A program made the position numbers and the translations under genes. The notes under the pieces were generated by a model that was given only the letters and a program-made list of their open reading frames with translations, was not told where the DNA came from and ran no database searches. From the NCBI GenBank assembly GCA_043228905.1, contig JBHGNT010000016.1, forward strand, positions 496,001-560,000: 64,000 nt of DNA. Direction: 5' to 3'. The stretch comes from Azolla caroliniana. Its lineage: Eukaryota > Polypodiophyta. This document shows positions 9,881 through 24,227 of the stretch, one piece after another. Within the stretch, counting starts at the first letter, position 1. Every line of letters starts with the position of its first letter.

Positions 9881-12800
9881 TTGTCTACGCCTTCGTAGAG
9901 TTTACTTTTTTCTTAATTTCTCTCAACATGAGTTTCAAAATCATGAAATTTCAATAACATATTATAGAGTGTGTCATTAGCTTTGATTTGCATGTCTGAA
10001 CACAAAAATCCGATATCACACGAGCCATCTATGAAGATTTTCATGTAGTCACGTGTTGTTGTTTACGCCTACCTCGAATTTGACTTTTTTCTTCATGTCT
10101 CTTGACGTGAGTTTAAAAATCATGAAATTTCAATTCCATATTATAGACTGTGTCATCAGCTTCGATTCGCACGTCTGAACAGAAAAATCCGATATCACAC
10201 TAGCCATGTATGAAGATTTTCATTGAGTCACATGCTCTTGTCTACGCCTTCCTCGACTTTGCTTTTCTCTTAATGTCTCTTGAATTGAGTTTCAAAATTG
10301 TAAAATTTCAATTTCATGTAATAGAGTGTTTCAATAGCTTCAATTCGCATGTCTAAACACAAAAATCCGATATCACATGAGCCATCTATGAAGATTTTCA
10401 TGTAGTCACCTGCTCTTGTGTACGCCTACCTCGACTTTGCTTTCTTATTCATGTCTCTCGACCTGAGTTTCAAAATCTTCATTTTTAGATTCCATAGTTG
10501 GCTTTTTTTCGTATCCCTCGAACTGAATTTCAAAATCATGATTTTCCAGTTCCATATTATAGAGTGTGTCATTAGCTTCTATTTGCATGTCTGAACAAAA
10601 AAATCCGATATCACACGAGCCATCTATGAAGATTTTCATGTGGCCACGTGCTCTTGTCTGCGCCTTCCTCAACTTTGCCTTTTCTTTTCATGTCTGTCGA
10701 TGTGAGTTTAAAAAGCATGATTTTTCAATTCCATATTAAAGAGTGTGTGATTAGCTACGATTCACATCTTTGAACACAAAAATCCAATATCACACGAGCT
10801 ATATATGAAGATTTTCATCTAGTCACGTGCTCTTCTCTACGCCTTCCTTGACTTTGCTTTTTTCTTCATGTCTCTCGACGTGAGTTTCAAAATCTTGAAA
10901 TTTTAATTCCATATTATAGAGTTTGTCACTAGGTTCGATTCGCATGTCTGAACACAAAAATCTGATATCACACGAGCCATCTGTGAAGATTTTCATTGAG
11001 TCACGTGCTCTTGTTTACGCCTTCCTCGAGTTTGCTTTTTTCTTCATGTCGCTTGACGTGTGTTTCAAAATCATGATTTTTCAAGTCCATATTATAGAGT
11101 GTGTCGTTAGCTATGATTCACATCTTTCAACACAAAAATCTGATATCACACGAGCCATCAATGAAGGTTGGCTTTTCTCTTCATGTCCCTCGACCTGAGT
11201 TTCAAAATCATTACTTTTCAATTACATATTATAGAGTGCGTCGTTAGCTTCGAATTACATGTTTGAACAGAAAAATTCTATATCACACCAGCCATCCATG
11301 AAGATTTTTATTTAGTCACATGGGCTTATGTACGGCTTCCTCCACATTGCCTTTTTGTTCATGTCTCTCGACGTGAGTTTCAAAATTATTACTTTTCAAT
11401 TCCATATTATAGAGCGCGTCGTTAGCTTCAAATTGCATGTTTTAAAAGAAAAATCCGATATCACACGAGCCATATATGAATATTTTTATTTAGTCACATG
11501 CTCTTTTCTACGGCTTCCTCAACATTACCTTTTTCTTCATGTCTCTCGACGTGAGTTTCAAAATCATTACTTTTAAATTCCATATTATAGAGTGCTTTGT
11601 TAGCTACGATTCGCATCTTTGAACACAAAAATCCGATATCACACGAGACATCTATGAAGATTTCCATTTAGTCAAATGCTCTTGTCTACGCCTTCCTCAA
11701 CTTTGCCTTTTTCATCATGTCGCTCGACGTGAGTTTTAAAGTCATGGTTTTTCAGTTGCATAGTATAGAGTGCCTCGTTAGCTTCGATTCGCATGTCTGA
11801 ACACAAAAATCTAATATCACACGAGATATCTATGAAGATTTTCATTTCGTCACGTGGTCTTGTCTACGCCTTCCTCAACGTTGCCTTTCTCTTCATGTCT
11901 CTCGACCTGAGTTTCAAAATCATGTTTTTTAATTTCCATATTATACTATGCGCCGCTAGCTTCGATTCACATGTTTGAACACAAAAATCTAATATCACAG
12001 GAGCCATCTATGACTATTTTCATTTACTGACGACCTCTTGTGTCGACCTCAGTTTCAAAATCATGATTTTTCAATTCCATATTATACTGTGCGTCGTTAC
12101 CTTCGATTTGCATCTTTTAACAATATCACACGAGTCATCAATATCAGATTTTGATTCATTTATGTGCTCTTGTCTACGCTTTCCTCAAGTTTGTATTTTT
12201 CTTCATGTCTCTCGACCTGAGTTTCAAAATCATGATTTTTCAATTCCATATTATACTATGTGTCGTTAGCTTCGATTCACATTTTTGAACACAAAAATCT
12301 GATATCACAGGAGCCATCTATAACTATTTTCATTTACTGGGGAGCTCTTGTCTACGCATTCGTTAACATTTCTTTTCTCTTCATGTCTCTCGATGTGATT
12401 TTCAAAATCATGGTTTTTCAATTCCATATTATACACTGCTTCGTTAGCTTTGATTCGCAAGTCTAAACACAAAAATCTGATATCATACGAGCCATCTATG
12501 AAGAATTTTATTTAGTTACGTGGTCTTGTCTATGTCTTCCTCAAGGTTGGCTTTTTCTTCATGTCTCTCGACCTGACTTTCAAAATCATTACTTTTCAAT
12601 TCCATATTATAGAGTGCGTTGTTAGCTTCGAATTGCAAGTTTGAACATAAAAATCCGATATGACACGAGCTATCTATGAAGATTTTATTTAGGCACGTGG
12701 TCTTGTCTACGTCTTCCTCAAGGTTAGCAGTTAATTCATGTCTCTCGACTTGAGATTCAAAAACATTACTTTTCAATTCCATATTATACAATGCGTCGTT

Positions 12801-15800
12801 AGCTTCGAATTGCATGTTTGAACACAAAAATCCGATATCACACGAGCCATCTATGAAGATTTTCATTTAGTCACGTGGTCTTGTCTACGCCTTCCTCAAC
12901 GCTGCCTTTTTCTCCATGTCTCTCGACCTGAGTTTCAAAATCATGATTTTTCAATTGCATATTTTTTAATTCACATGTCTGAACACAAAAATCTGATATT
13001 AAACAAGACATCTTTGAATATTTTCATTTAGTCACGTGGTCTTGTCTATGGCTTCCTCAACGTTGCCTTTTTTATTCATGTTTCTCGACCTGAGTTCCAA
13101 AATCATGATTTTTAGATTCCATAGTATACTTGCATGTTTGAACACAAAAATCATGTAATCACGTGCTCTTGTCTACACCTTCCTCGACTTTGCCTATTTT
13201 CTTCATGTCTCTCCACGTGAGTTTCAAAATCATGAAATTTCAATTCCTACAATATAGACTGTGTCATTAGCTTCGATTCGCATGTCTGAACACAAAAATC
13301 CGATATCACACGAGCCATCTATGAAGCTTTTCATCTTGTCACGTGCTCTTCTCTACGCCTTCCTTGACTTTGCTTTTTTCTTCATGTCTCTCGACGTGAG
13401 TTTCAAAATCATGAAATTTCAATTCCATATAATAGAGTTTGTCACTAGGTTCGATTCGCATGTCTGAACACAAAAATCCGATATCACACCAACCATCTAT
13501 GAAGATTTTCATGTAGTCACATGCTCTTGTCTAAGCCTCCCTCGACTTTGCTTTTTCCTTCATGTCTCTCGACGTGAGTTTCAAAATCATGATTTTTCAA
13601 TTCTAAATTATAGATTGCTTCGTTAGCTTAGATTCGCATGTTTGAATACAAAAATCTGATATCAGACGAGCGATCTATGAAGATTTTCGTTTAGTCACGC
13701 ACTCTTGTCTACGTCTTCCTCAACGTTGCCTTTTTCTTCATGTCTCTTGACCTGAGTTTCAAAATCATGATGTTCAATTCTATACTGTAGAGTGTGTCGT
13801 TAGCTTTGATTCGCATGTCTGAACACAAAAATACGATATCACACGAGCCAGCTATGAAGATTTTCATGTAGTCACGTGCTTTAGTCTACACCTTCCTCGA
13901 CTTTGCCTTTTTTCTTCATGTCTGTCGACGTAAGTTTCAAAAACATGAATTTTCGCTTCCATATTATAGAGTGTGTCATTAGCTTTGATTCGCATGTCTG
14001 AACTCTTAAATCCGATGTCAAAATCAGATTTTCATTCAGTTGCGTGCACTTGTCCATGTCTTCCTCAACGTTAGCGTTTTGTTCATGTCTCTCGACCTGA
14101 GGTTCGAAAACATTATTTTTCAATTCCATATTATAGAGTGTTATGTTAGCTTCAATTTGCATGTCTGGACATAGAAATCCGATATCACACCATCCATCTA
14201 TGAAGATTTTCATTTAGTGACGCACTCTTGTCTACGTCTTCCTCAACGTTGCCTTTTTCTTCATGTCTCTCGAGGTGAGTTTCAAAATCATGATTTTTCA
14301 ATTCCATTTTATAGAGTGCGTTGTTAGCTTCGATACCCATATTTGAACATAAAAATATGATATCACACAAGCCATCTATGAAGATTTTCATGTAGTCACG
14401 TGCTCTTGTCTACGCTTTCCTCGACTTTGCGTTTTTCTTCATGTCTCTTGATCTGAGTTTCAAAATCATGATTTTTCAATTCCATATTATAGAGTGTATC
14501 GTTAGCTTTGATTCACATGTATGAACACAAAAATTCGATATCACACGACCCATCTATGAAGATTTTCATTTAGTCACGAGGTCTTGTCTACGGCTTCCTC
14601 AACGTTGCCTTTTCCTTCATGTCTATTGACCTGAGTTTCAAAATCATGATGTTCAATTCTATACTGTAGAGTGTGTCGTTAGCTTCGATTTGCATGTCCA
14701 AACATAAAAATACGATATCACACGAGCCATCTATGAAGATTTTCATGTAGTCACGTGCTTTTGTCTACGCCTTCCTCGACTTTGCCTTTTTTCTTCATGT
14801 CTGTCGACGTGAGTTTCAAAAACATGATTTTTCAATTCCATATTATAGAGTGTGTCGTTAGCTTTGATTTGGATGTCTGAACACTAAAATCCGATATCAA
14901 TATCAGATTTTCATTCAGTCGCGTGCTCTTGTCCACGTCTTCCTCAAGGTTAGCATTTTGTTCATGTCTCTCGACCTGGGGTTCAAAAATATGATTTTTC
15001 AATTCCATATTATAGAGTGTCATGTTAGTTTCAATTCGCATGTCTGAACACAAAAATCCGATATCACACCAGCCATCTATGAAGATTTTCATGTAGTCAC
15101 GCACTCTTGTCTACGTCTTCCTCGACGTTGCTTTTTTCTTCATGTCTCATGATGTGAGTATCAAAATCATGATTTTTCAATTCCAAATTATAGATTTCTT
15201 GGTTAGCTTAGATTCGCATGTTTGAACACAAAAAACCGATATCACACGAGTCATGTATGAAGATTTTCATGTAGTCACGTGCTCTTGTCTACGCCTTCCT
15301 CGACTTTGGTTTTTTCTTCATGTCTACACCTTCCTCGACTTTAGACAGGATTTTTCAATTCTATATTATAGAGTGTGTCGTTAGCTTCAATTCGCATGTA
15401 TGAACACAGAAATCCGATATCACACGAGGAATCTATGAAGATTTTCATTTAATCACGTGCTCTTGTCTACAGCATCCTCGACTTTGCCTTTTTTCTTCAT
15501 GTCTCTCGACAGGAGTTCCAAAATCATGATTTTTCAATTCGATATTGTAGAGTGTGCCGTTAGCTTCGAGTCGCATGTATGAACACAAAAATCCGATATC
15601 ACATGAGCCATCTATGAAGCGTTTCATTTAGTCACATGCTCTTGTCTACACCTTCCTTGACTTTGACTTTTTTCTTCATGTCTCTCGACGTGAGTTTCAA
15701 AATCATGATTTCTCAATTTCAAATGATAGATTGCTTCGTTAGCTTAGATTCTCCATTTTGAACACAAAATCCCGATATCACACGAGCCATGTATAAAGAT

Positions 15801-16345
15801 TTGCATGTAGTCACATGCTCTTGTCTACGCCTTCCTCAACTTTGCCTTTTTTCTTCATGTCTCTTGACCTGAGTTTCAAAAGCATGATTTTTCAATACCA
15901 TATTATAGAGTGTGTCGTTAGCTTCGATTCGCATGTATGAACACAATAATTCGATATCACATGAGCCATCTATGAAAATTTTCATTTAGTCACGTGATCT
16001 TGTCGACACCTTCCTCGACTTTGCCTTTTTTGTTCATGTCTCTTGACGTGAGTTTCGAAAACATGATTTTCCAATTCCATATTATAGAGTGTGTCATTAC
16101 CTCCAAGTCACATGTATAAACATAGAAATCTGATATCACATGAGCCATCTATGAAGATTTTCATGTAGTCACGTGCTCTTGTCTACACCTTCCTCGACTT
16201 TGCGTTTATTTTCATGTCTCTCGACGTGTTTTTCAAAACCATGATTTTTCAATTCCATATTATAGAGTGTGTCGTTAGCTTCGATTCACATGTTTGAACA
16301 CAAAAATCCGATATCACACGAGCCATCTATGAAGATTTTCATGTA
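9881..16345 (+). repeat. Satellite array, subfamily B
   Basis: About 36 monomers of 176-180 bp. They differ from A by GAGCCATCTATGAAGATTTT in place of GAGCCAGGTATGAACATTTT, by GCATGTCTGAACAC, by CTCTTGTCTACGCCTTCCTC, and by ATTATAGAGTGTGTCGTTAG in place of the AGCTAGC segment. Several monomers are shortened, for example at about 12120, 12960, 13135, 14020 and 14900. Confidence 0.92.
13700..15500 (+). repeat. Two copies of an 879-bp (five-monomer) higher-order repeat in B
   Basis: Private variants recur with the same offset. TGTTCAATTCTATACTGTAG is at 13771 and 14650. The short variant ATCAGATTTTCATTCAGT is at 14023 and 14902. The ATGTCTGTCGACGT monomer recurs at about 13920 and 14800. Limits of the duplicated unit are approximate. 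Confidence 0.75.
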
Positions 16346-19300
16346 GATTTGATATCACCAAAACCTTTTCATATACTCACCGCTCTTGTCTACGCCCTCC
16401 CCAAGTGTGGCACAACTTTGCTTTTTTCTTCATGTCTCTCTCCCTGAGTTTCAAAATCATTATTTTCCAATTCCCTATTATAGCTAGCTTTGTTAGCTTC
16501 GATACGGATGTTTGAAAAAGGAAAATCCGATATGACATGAACCAGCTAGGAACATTTTCATTCACTCACTTGATCTTATCTACGCCCTCCTCAACTGTCG
16601 CACAACTCTGCTTTCTTCTTCATGTCTCCCTCCCTCACTTTCAAAATCATGATTTTCCAATTCCACATTATAGCTACCTTCGTTAGCTTCGATTCACACA
16701 AGCCAGGTTTGAACATTTTCATTTACTCACGCGCTCTTTTCTAGGCCCTCCCCAAGTGTGCAACAACCTTGCTTTTGTCTTCATGTCTCTCTCCATGAGT
16801 TTCAAAATCATTATTTTTTATGATATCACATGAGCCATCTATGACTATTTTCACTTACTCATAACCTCTTGTCTACGCCTTCCTCAACTTTGCTTTTCTC
16901 TTCATGTCTCTCGATGTGAGTTTCAATATCATGGTTTTTCACCTCCATATCATAACTAGCTTCGTTAGCTTCGATTCACATGTTTGAACACAAACATCCA
17001 ATATCACACGACCCAGGTATGAACATTTTCATGGAGAAACATTACTTTTTTCTTGATATCTCTTGCCCTGAGTTTTAAAAACTTGCTTTTTCAATTCCAT
17101 ATCATAGCTAGCTTCGTTAGCTTCGATTTGCATGTTTGAACAAAAAAATCCGATATCACACGACCCAGGTATGAACATTTTCATTTACTCACGTGCGCTT
17201 GTCTACCATGTGGCAAACCTTTACTTTTTTCTTCATGTCTCTCGCCCTGAGTTTCAATATCATGGTTTCTCAACTCCATATCATAGCTAGCTTGGTTAGC
17301 TTCGATTCACATGTTTGAACACAAAAATCCGATATCACACAAGCCAGGTATGAACATTTTGATTTACTCACGCGCTCTTGTCTACACCCTCCTCAACTTT
17401 GCTTTTCTCTTGATCTTTCAAACCTTCAGTTTGAAAACATGATTTTTCAATCTCAAATTATAGCTAGCTTTGTTAGCTTCGATTCGCATGTTGAAAAATA
17501 AAAATCCGTTGTCACTCGAGCCAGGTACGCCCATTTTTATATAATCACGCGCTCTTGTCTACGGCCTCCTCAACCTTGCTTTGTTCTTCATGTCTCTCTT
17601 CGTGAGTTTCAAAATCATGATTTTTTAATTCAATATCACAACTAGCTTTGTTAGCTTCGATTTGCATGTCTAAACACAAAAATCGGATATCACACGAGCC
17701 AGGTATGAACATTTTAATTTACCTACTAGCTCTTGTCTACCGTGTTGCAAAACTATACTATTTTCTTCGTGTCTCTCGCCCTGAGTTTTGAAATCGTGCT
17801 TTTTCAATTCCATATCATAGCTAGCTTCGTTAGCTTTGATACGAATGTCTTAACACAAAAATCCGATAGCACACGACTTAGGTATGAACCTTTCCATATA
17901 GTCACGCGTTCTTGTCTACACGTGGCAAAACCTTGCTTTTTTCTTCATGTCTATAACTTTGAGTTTCAAAATCATGATTTTTCAATTCTATATCATAGCT
18001 AGCTTCATTAGCTTCGATTCACATGTTTGAACACAAACATCCGATATCACACGACCCAGGTATGAACCTTTTCATATACCCACGCGCTTTTCTAACCTGT
18101 GGCAAAACCTTACTTTTTTCTTCATGTCTCTCACCCTGAATTTCAATATCTTGCTTTTTCAATTCCATATCATAGCTAGCTTCCTTAGGTTCCATTCACA
18201 TGTTTGAACACAAATATCCGATATCACACGACCCAGGTATAAACCTTTTCATATACCCACGCGTTTGTCTAACCTATGGCAAAACCTTACTTTTTTCTTC
18301 ATGTCTCTCACCCTGAATTTCAATATCTTGCTTTTTCAATTCCATATCATAGCTAGCTTCGATAGCTTCGATTCCCATGTTTGAACACAAGCATCGGATA
18401 TCACACGACTCAGGTATATACCTTCTCATATACTCACACGCGCTTGTCTACCATGTGGCAAAACTTTACTTTTTTCTTCATGTCTCTCGCCCTGAGTTTC
18501 TATATCATGGTTTTTGAATTCCATATCATAGCTACCTTTTTGTTAGCTTCGATTCGCATGTTTGAACACAAACATCCGATATCACACAACCCAGGTCTGA
18601 ACCTTTTCATATACTCACGCGCGCTTGTCTACCATGTGGCAAACCTTTACTTTTTTCTTCATGTCTCTCGCCCTGAGTTTCAATATCATGGTTTCTCAAC
18701 TCCATATCATAGCTAGCTTGGTTAGCTTCGATTCACATGTTTGAACACAAAAATCCGATATCACACAAGCCAGGTATGAACATTTTGATTTACTCACGCG
18801 CTCTTGTCTACAGCCTCCTCAACTTTGCTTTTCTCTTGATCTTTCAAACCTTCAGTTTGAAAACATGATTTTTCAATCTCAAATTATAGCTAGCTTTGTT
18901 AGCTTCGATTCGCATGTTGAAAAATAAAAATCCGTTGTCACTCGAGCCAGGTACGCCCATTTTTATATAATCACGCGCTCTTGTCTACGGCCTCCTCAAC
19001 CTTGCTCTGTTCTTCATGTCTCTCTTCGTGAGTTTCAAAATCATGATTTTTTAATTCAATATCACAACTAGCTTTGTTAGCTTCGATTTGCATGTCTAAA
19101 CACAAAAATCGGATATCACACGAGCCAGGTATGAACATTTTAATTTACCTACTAGCTCTTGTCTACCGTGTTGCAAAACTATACTATTTTCTTCGTGTCC
19201 CTCGCCCTGAGTTTTGAAATCGTGCTTTTTCAATTCCATATCATAGCTAGCTTCGTTAGCTTTGATACGAATGTCTTAACACAAAAATCCGATAGCACAC

Positions 19301-20181
19301 GACCTAGGTATGAACCTTTCCATATAGTCACGCGTTCTTGTCTACACGTGGCAAAACCTTGCTTTTTTCTTCATGTCTATAACTTTGAGTTTCAAAATCA
19401 TGATTTTTCAATTCCATATCATAGCTAGCTTCGATAGCTTCGATTCCCATGTTTGAACACAAGCATCGGATATCACACGACTCAGGTATATACCTTCTCA
19501 TATACTCACACGCGCTTGTCTACCATGTGGCAAAACTTTACTTTTTTCTTCATGTCTCTTGCCCTGAGTTTCTATATCATGGTTTTTGAATTCCATATCA
19601 TAGCTACCTTTGTTAGCTTCGATTCGCATGTTTGAACACAAACATCCGATATCACACAACCCAGGTCTGAACCTTTTCATATACTCACGCGCGCTTGTCT
19701 ACCATGTGGCAAACCTTTACATTTTTCTTCATGTCTCTCGCCCCGAGTTTCAATATCATTGTTTTTCAACTCCATAGCTTAACTAGCTTCGTTATCTTCT
19801 ATCCGCATGTTTGAACAAAAAAATCCGATATCACACAAGCCAGGTATGAACATTTTGATTTACTCACGCGCTCCTGTCTACACCCTCTCTTCATCTCTCT
19901 AGTCCGGAGTTTCAAAAGCATGATTGTCCAATCTCATATTATAGCTAGCTCTTGCATACGCCCTCCACAACCTTGCTTTGTTCTTCATGTCTCTCGTCCA
20001 TAGTTTCAAAATCATGATTTCTCAATTCCATATCATAGCTAGCTTCGTTAGCTTCGATTCGCATGTTTGAACACAAAAATCCGATATAACGCGAGCTAGG
20101 TATGAATATTCTCATTTACTCATGTGCTCTTATCTACACCCTCCTCAACTTTGCTTTTCTCTTCAACTCTCTAGCCCTGAC

Positions 20182-20195
20182 TTTAGGGTTTAGGG
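20182..20195 (+). repeat. Telomere-repeat dimer inside a satellite monomer
   Basis: TTTAGGG occurs twice in a row, placed after CTAGCCCTGAC and before TCTCAATATG. Normal C monomers read GCCCTGAGTTTCAATATC here, so this variant is 14 bp longer. The same insertion occurs at 21271, 34620, 35709, 43206, 44824 and 54409. Confidence 0.85.
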
Positions 20196-21270
20196 TCTCA
20201 ATATGTTTCTTTTTCAATTCCATATCATAGCTAGCTTCGTTTGTTTCGATTCGCATGTCTGAACTCAAAAATCGAATATCACACGAGCAAGGTATGACCA
20301 TTTTCTGTTATTCACGCGCTCTTGTCTTCGACTTCCTCGACTCTGCTTTTTTCTTCATGTCTCTCTCCATGAGTTTCAAAAACATGAATGTTCAATTCCA
20401 TATCATAGCTAGCTTCGATAGCCTCGATTCGTATGTTTGAATACGAAAATCCGATATCACACGAGCCAGGTATGAACATTTTGATTTACTCATGAACTGT
20501 TGTCTACCCTATGGAGAAACATTACTTTTTTCTTGATATCTCTTGCCCTGAGTTTTAAAATCTTGCTTTTTCAATTCCATATCATAGTTAGCTTCGTTAG
20601 CTTCGATTCGCATGTTTGAACACAAAAATCCGATATCACACGATCCAGGTATAAACCTTTTCATATACTCCCACGTGCTTGTCTACCATGTGCCAAACCT
20701 TTACTTTTTTCTTCATGTCTCTGGCCCTGAGTTTCAATATTATGGTTTTTCAACTCCATATCATAGCTAGCTTCGTTAGCTTCGATTTGCATGTTTGAAC
20801 AAAAAAATCCGATATCGCACAAGCCAGGTATGAACATTTTGATTTACTCACGCGCTTCAGTCTACACCCTCCTTAACTTTGCTTTTCTCTTCATCTCTCT
20901 AGCCCTAAGTTTCAAAAGCATGAGTTTTCAATCTCATATTATATCTAGCTTCGTTAGTTTCGATTCCAATATTTAAAAACAGATATCTGTTGTCACTCGA
21001 GCCAGGTATGCCCATTTTTATATACTCACGCGCTCTTGGCTACACCCTCTTCAACCTTGCTTTGTTCTTCATGTCTCCCGTCCTTTGTTTCAAAATCATG
21101 ATTTTTCAATTCCATATCATATTATAGACCGTGTTGTTAGTTTCGATTCAAATGTTTGAATACAAAAATCCGAAATCACACGAGGCAGGTATGAACATTT
21201 CCATTTACTCACGTGCGCTTATCTACACCTTCCTCAACTTTGCTTTTCTCTTCAATTCTCTAGCCCTGAG

Positions 21271-21284
21271 TTTAGGGTTTAGGG
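21271..21284 (+). repeat. Telomere-repeat dimer inside a satellite monomer
   Basis: Two perfect TTTAGGG units follow CTAGCCCTGAG at the same monomer position as the copy at 20182. Confidence 0.85.
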
Positions 21285-24227
21285 TCTCAATATCTTGCTT
21301 TTTCAATTCCATATCATAGCTAGCTTCGTTGGCTTCGATTCGCATGTTTAACACAAAAATCGAATATCACACGAGCAGGGTATGAACATTTTTTGTTACT
21401 CACGCGCTCTTGTCTTTGACTTCCTCGACTCTACTTTTTTCTTCATGTCTCTCTCCATGAGTTTCAAAATCTTGAATGTTCAATTCAATATCATAGCTAG
21501 CTTTGTTAGCCTCGATTCGCTTGTTTGGATACAAAAATTCGATGTCACACGAGCTAGGTTTGAACATTTTTATTTACTCACGCGTTATTGTCTACCCTAT
21601 GCCAAAACATTAATGTTTTCTTCATGTCTTTCACCCTGAGTTTTAAAATCTTTCTTTTTCAATTCCATATCATACCTATCTTGGCTAGCTTCGATTCACA
21701 TTTTTGAACACAAAAATCCGATATCACACGACCCAGGTATGTACCTCTTCATATACTCACGCGCGCTTGTCTACCATCTCGCAAAACATTATTTATTTAT
21801 TTCATGTCTCTCTCCCTGAGTTTCAATATCATGGTTTTTCAACTCCATATTATATTTAGCTTCGTTAGCTTCAATTCCCATGTTTGAACACAAACATCCG
21901 ATATCACACGAGCCAGGTATGAACATTTTCATTTACTCACGGGATCTTGTCCACCCTATGGTAAAACTTCACTTTTTTCTTCATGTCTCTAGCCCACAGT
22001 TTTAAAATCGTGCTTTTTCAATTCCATATCGTAGCTAGCGTCATTACCTTCGATTCGCATGTTTGATGACAAAAATGCGATATCACACAAGCCCAGTATG
22101 AACATTTTCAATCACTCACGCGCTCGTCTACCGTGTTGCAAAACTGTACTATTTTCTTCATGTCTCTCGCCCTCATTTTTGAAATCGTGCTTTCTCAATT
22201 CCATATCATAGGTAACTTCGTTAGCTTTGATACGCATGTTTGAACACAAAAATCGGATATAACACGACCCAGGTATGAACCTTTTCATATACTCACGCGT
22301 TCTTGTCTACCCTGTGGCAAAACCTTACTTTTTATTTCATGTCTCTCACCTTGAGTTTCAATATCTTGCTTTCTCAATTCCATATTATAGCTAGCTTGGT
22401 TAGCTTCGATTCGCATGTTTGAACATAAACATCCGATACCACACGACCCAGGTATGAACTTTTTCATATACTCACGTGCGCTTGTCTACCATGTGGCAAA
22501 CCTTTACTTTTTTCTTCATGTCTCTCGTCCTGAGTTTCAATATCATGGTTTCTCAAGTCCAAATCATAGCTAGCTTCGTTAGCTTCGATTCTAATGTTTG
22601 AACACAAAAATCCGATATCAGAGAAGACAGGAATGAACATTTTGATTTACTCACGCGCTCTTGTCTACACCCTCCTCAACTTTGCTTCTCTTCATCTCTT
22701 AGCCTTGAGTTTGAAAACATGATTTTTCAATCTCATATTATAGCTAGCTTTGTTAGCTTCGATTCGCATGTTTAAAAACAAAAAACTATTCTCACTCGAG
22801 CTAGGTACGCCCATTTTTATATAATCACGCGCTCTTGTCTACGGCCTTCTCAACCTTGCTTTGTTTATCATGTCTCTCTTCGTGACTTTCAAAATCATGA
22901 TTTTTTAATTCAATATCAGAGCTAGCTTTGTTAGCTTTGATTCGCATGTTTGAAGACAAAAATCTGATATCACACGAGGCCGCTATGAACATTTTCAATT
23001 ACTCACGCGCTCTTGTCTACCGTGGTGCAAAACCGTAATATTTTCTTAATGTCTCTCGCCCTGAGTTTTCAAATCTTGCTTTTTCAATTCTATATCATAG
23101 CTAGCTTCATTAGATTTGATACGCATGTTTGAACACGAAAATCCAATAGCAACTGACCCCGATATGAACCTTTTCATATACTCACGCGTACTTGTCTACC
23201 CTGTGGCCAAACCTTCCCTTTTTCGTCATGTCTCTCGCCTTGAGTTTCAATATCTTGCTTTTTCAATTCCATATCATAGCTCGCTTCGTTAGCTTCGATT
23301 CACATGTTTGAACACAAACATCCGATATCACACGACCCAGGTATGAACCTTTTCATATACTCACACGCACATGTCTAGCCTATGGCAAAACTGTATTTTT
23401 TTCTTCATATCTCTCGCCCTGTGTTTCAAAATCTTCCCTTTTCAATTGCATATCATAGCTAGCTTCGTTAGATTCGATTCGCATGTTTGAACATAAACAT
23501 CCAATATCACACGACCCAGGTATGAACTTTTTCATATACTCACGCACGCTTATCTACCATGTGGCAAACCTTTACTTTTTTCTTCATGTCTCTCGCCCTG
23601 AGTTTTAATATCATGGTTTTTCAACTCTATATCATAGCTAGCTTCGTTAGCTTCGATTCGCATGTTTGAACACAAAACTCCGATATCACACAAGCCAGGT
23701 ATGAACATTTTGATTTACTCACGCGCTCTTGTCTACTCCCTCCTCACCTTTGCTTTTCTCTTCATCTCTCTAGTCTTGAGTTTCAAAAGCATGATTTTTC
23801 AATCTCATATTATAAATAGCTTCGATTTGCATGTTTAAAAGCAAAAATCCATTTTCACTCGAGCCAGGTATGCCCATTTTTATATACTCACGCACTCTTG
23901 TCTACGCCCTCGTCAACCTTGTTTTCTTCTTCATGTCTCTCGTCCTTAGTTTCAATATCATGAATGTTCAATTCCATATCATAGCTAGCTTCGTTAACTT
24001 CGATTTGCATGTCTGAACACAAAAATCAAATATCACATGAGCAAGGTTTGACCATTTTCTTTTACGCACGCGCTCTTGTCTTCGACTTCCTCAACTCTGT
24101 TTTTTTCTTCATGTCCCTCTCCATGAGTTTCAAAATCATGAATGTTCAATTCCATATCATAGCTACCTTCGTTAGCTTCGATTCGCATGTTTGAACACAA
24201 ACATCCGATATCACACGACCCAGGTAT

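Larger units (their letters stand above)
16346..24227 (+). repeat. Satellite array, subfamily C (with D variants at its left)
   Basis: Monomers share the A backbone but have ATTTACTCACGCGCTCTTGT, a CTACC(A/C)TGTGGCAAAAC segment or CTCCTCAACTTTGC, TCTCTCGCCCTGAGTTTC and ATCATAGCTAGCTTCGTTAG. The first few (16380-16830) are variant D with CAAGTGTGGCACAAC. A truncated monomer at about 16818 jumps from TTATTTTTTA to GATATCAC. The B-to-C change at about 16345 is abrupt, through an incomplete monomer. Confidence 0.92.
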
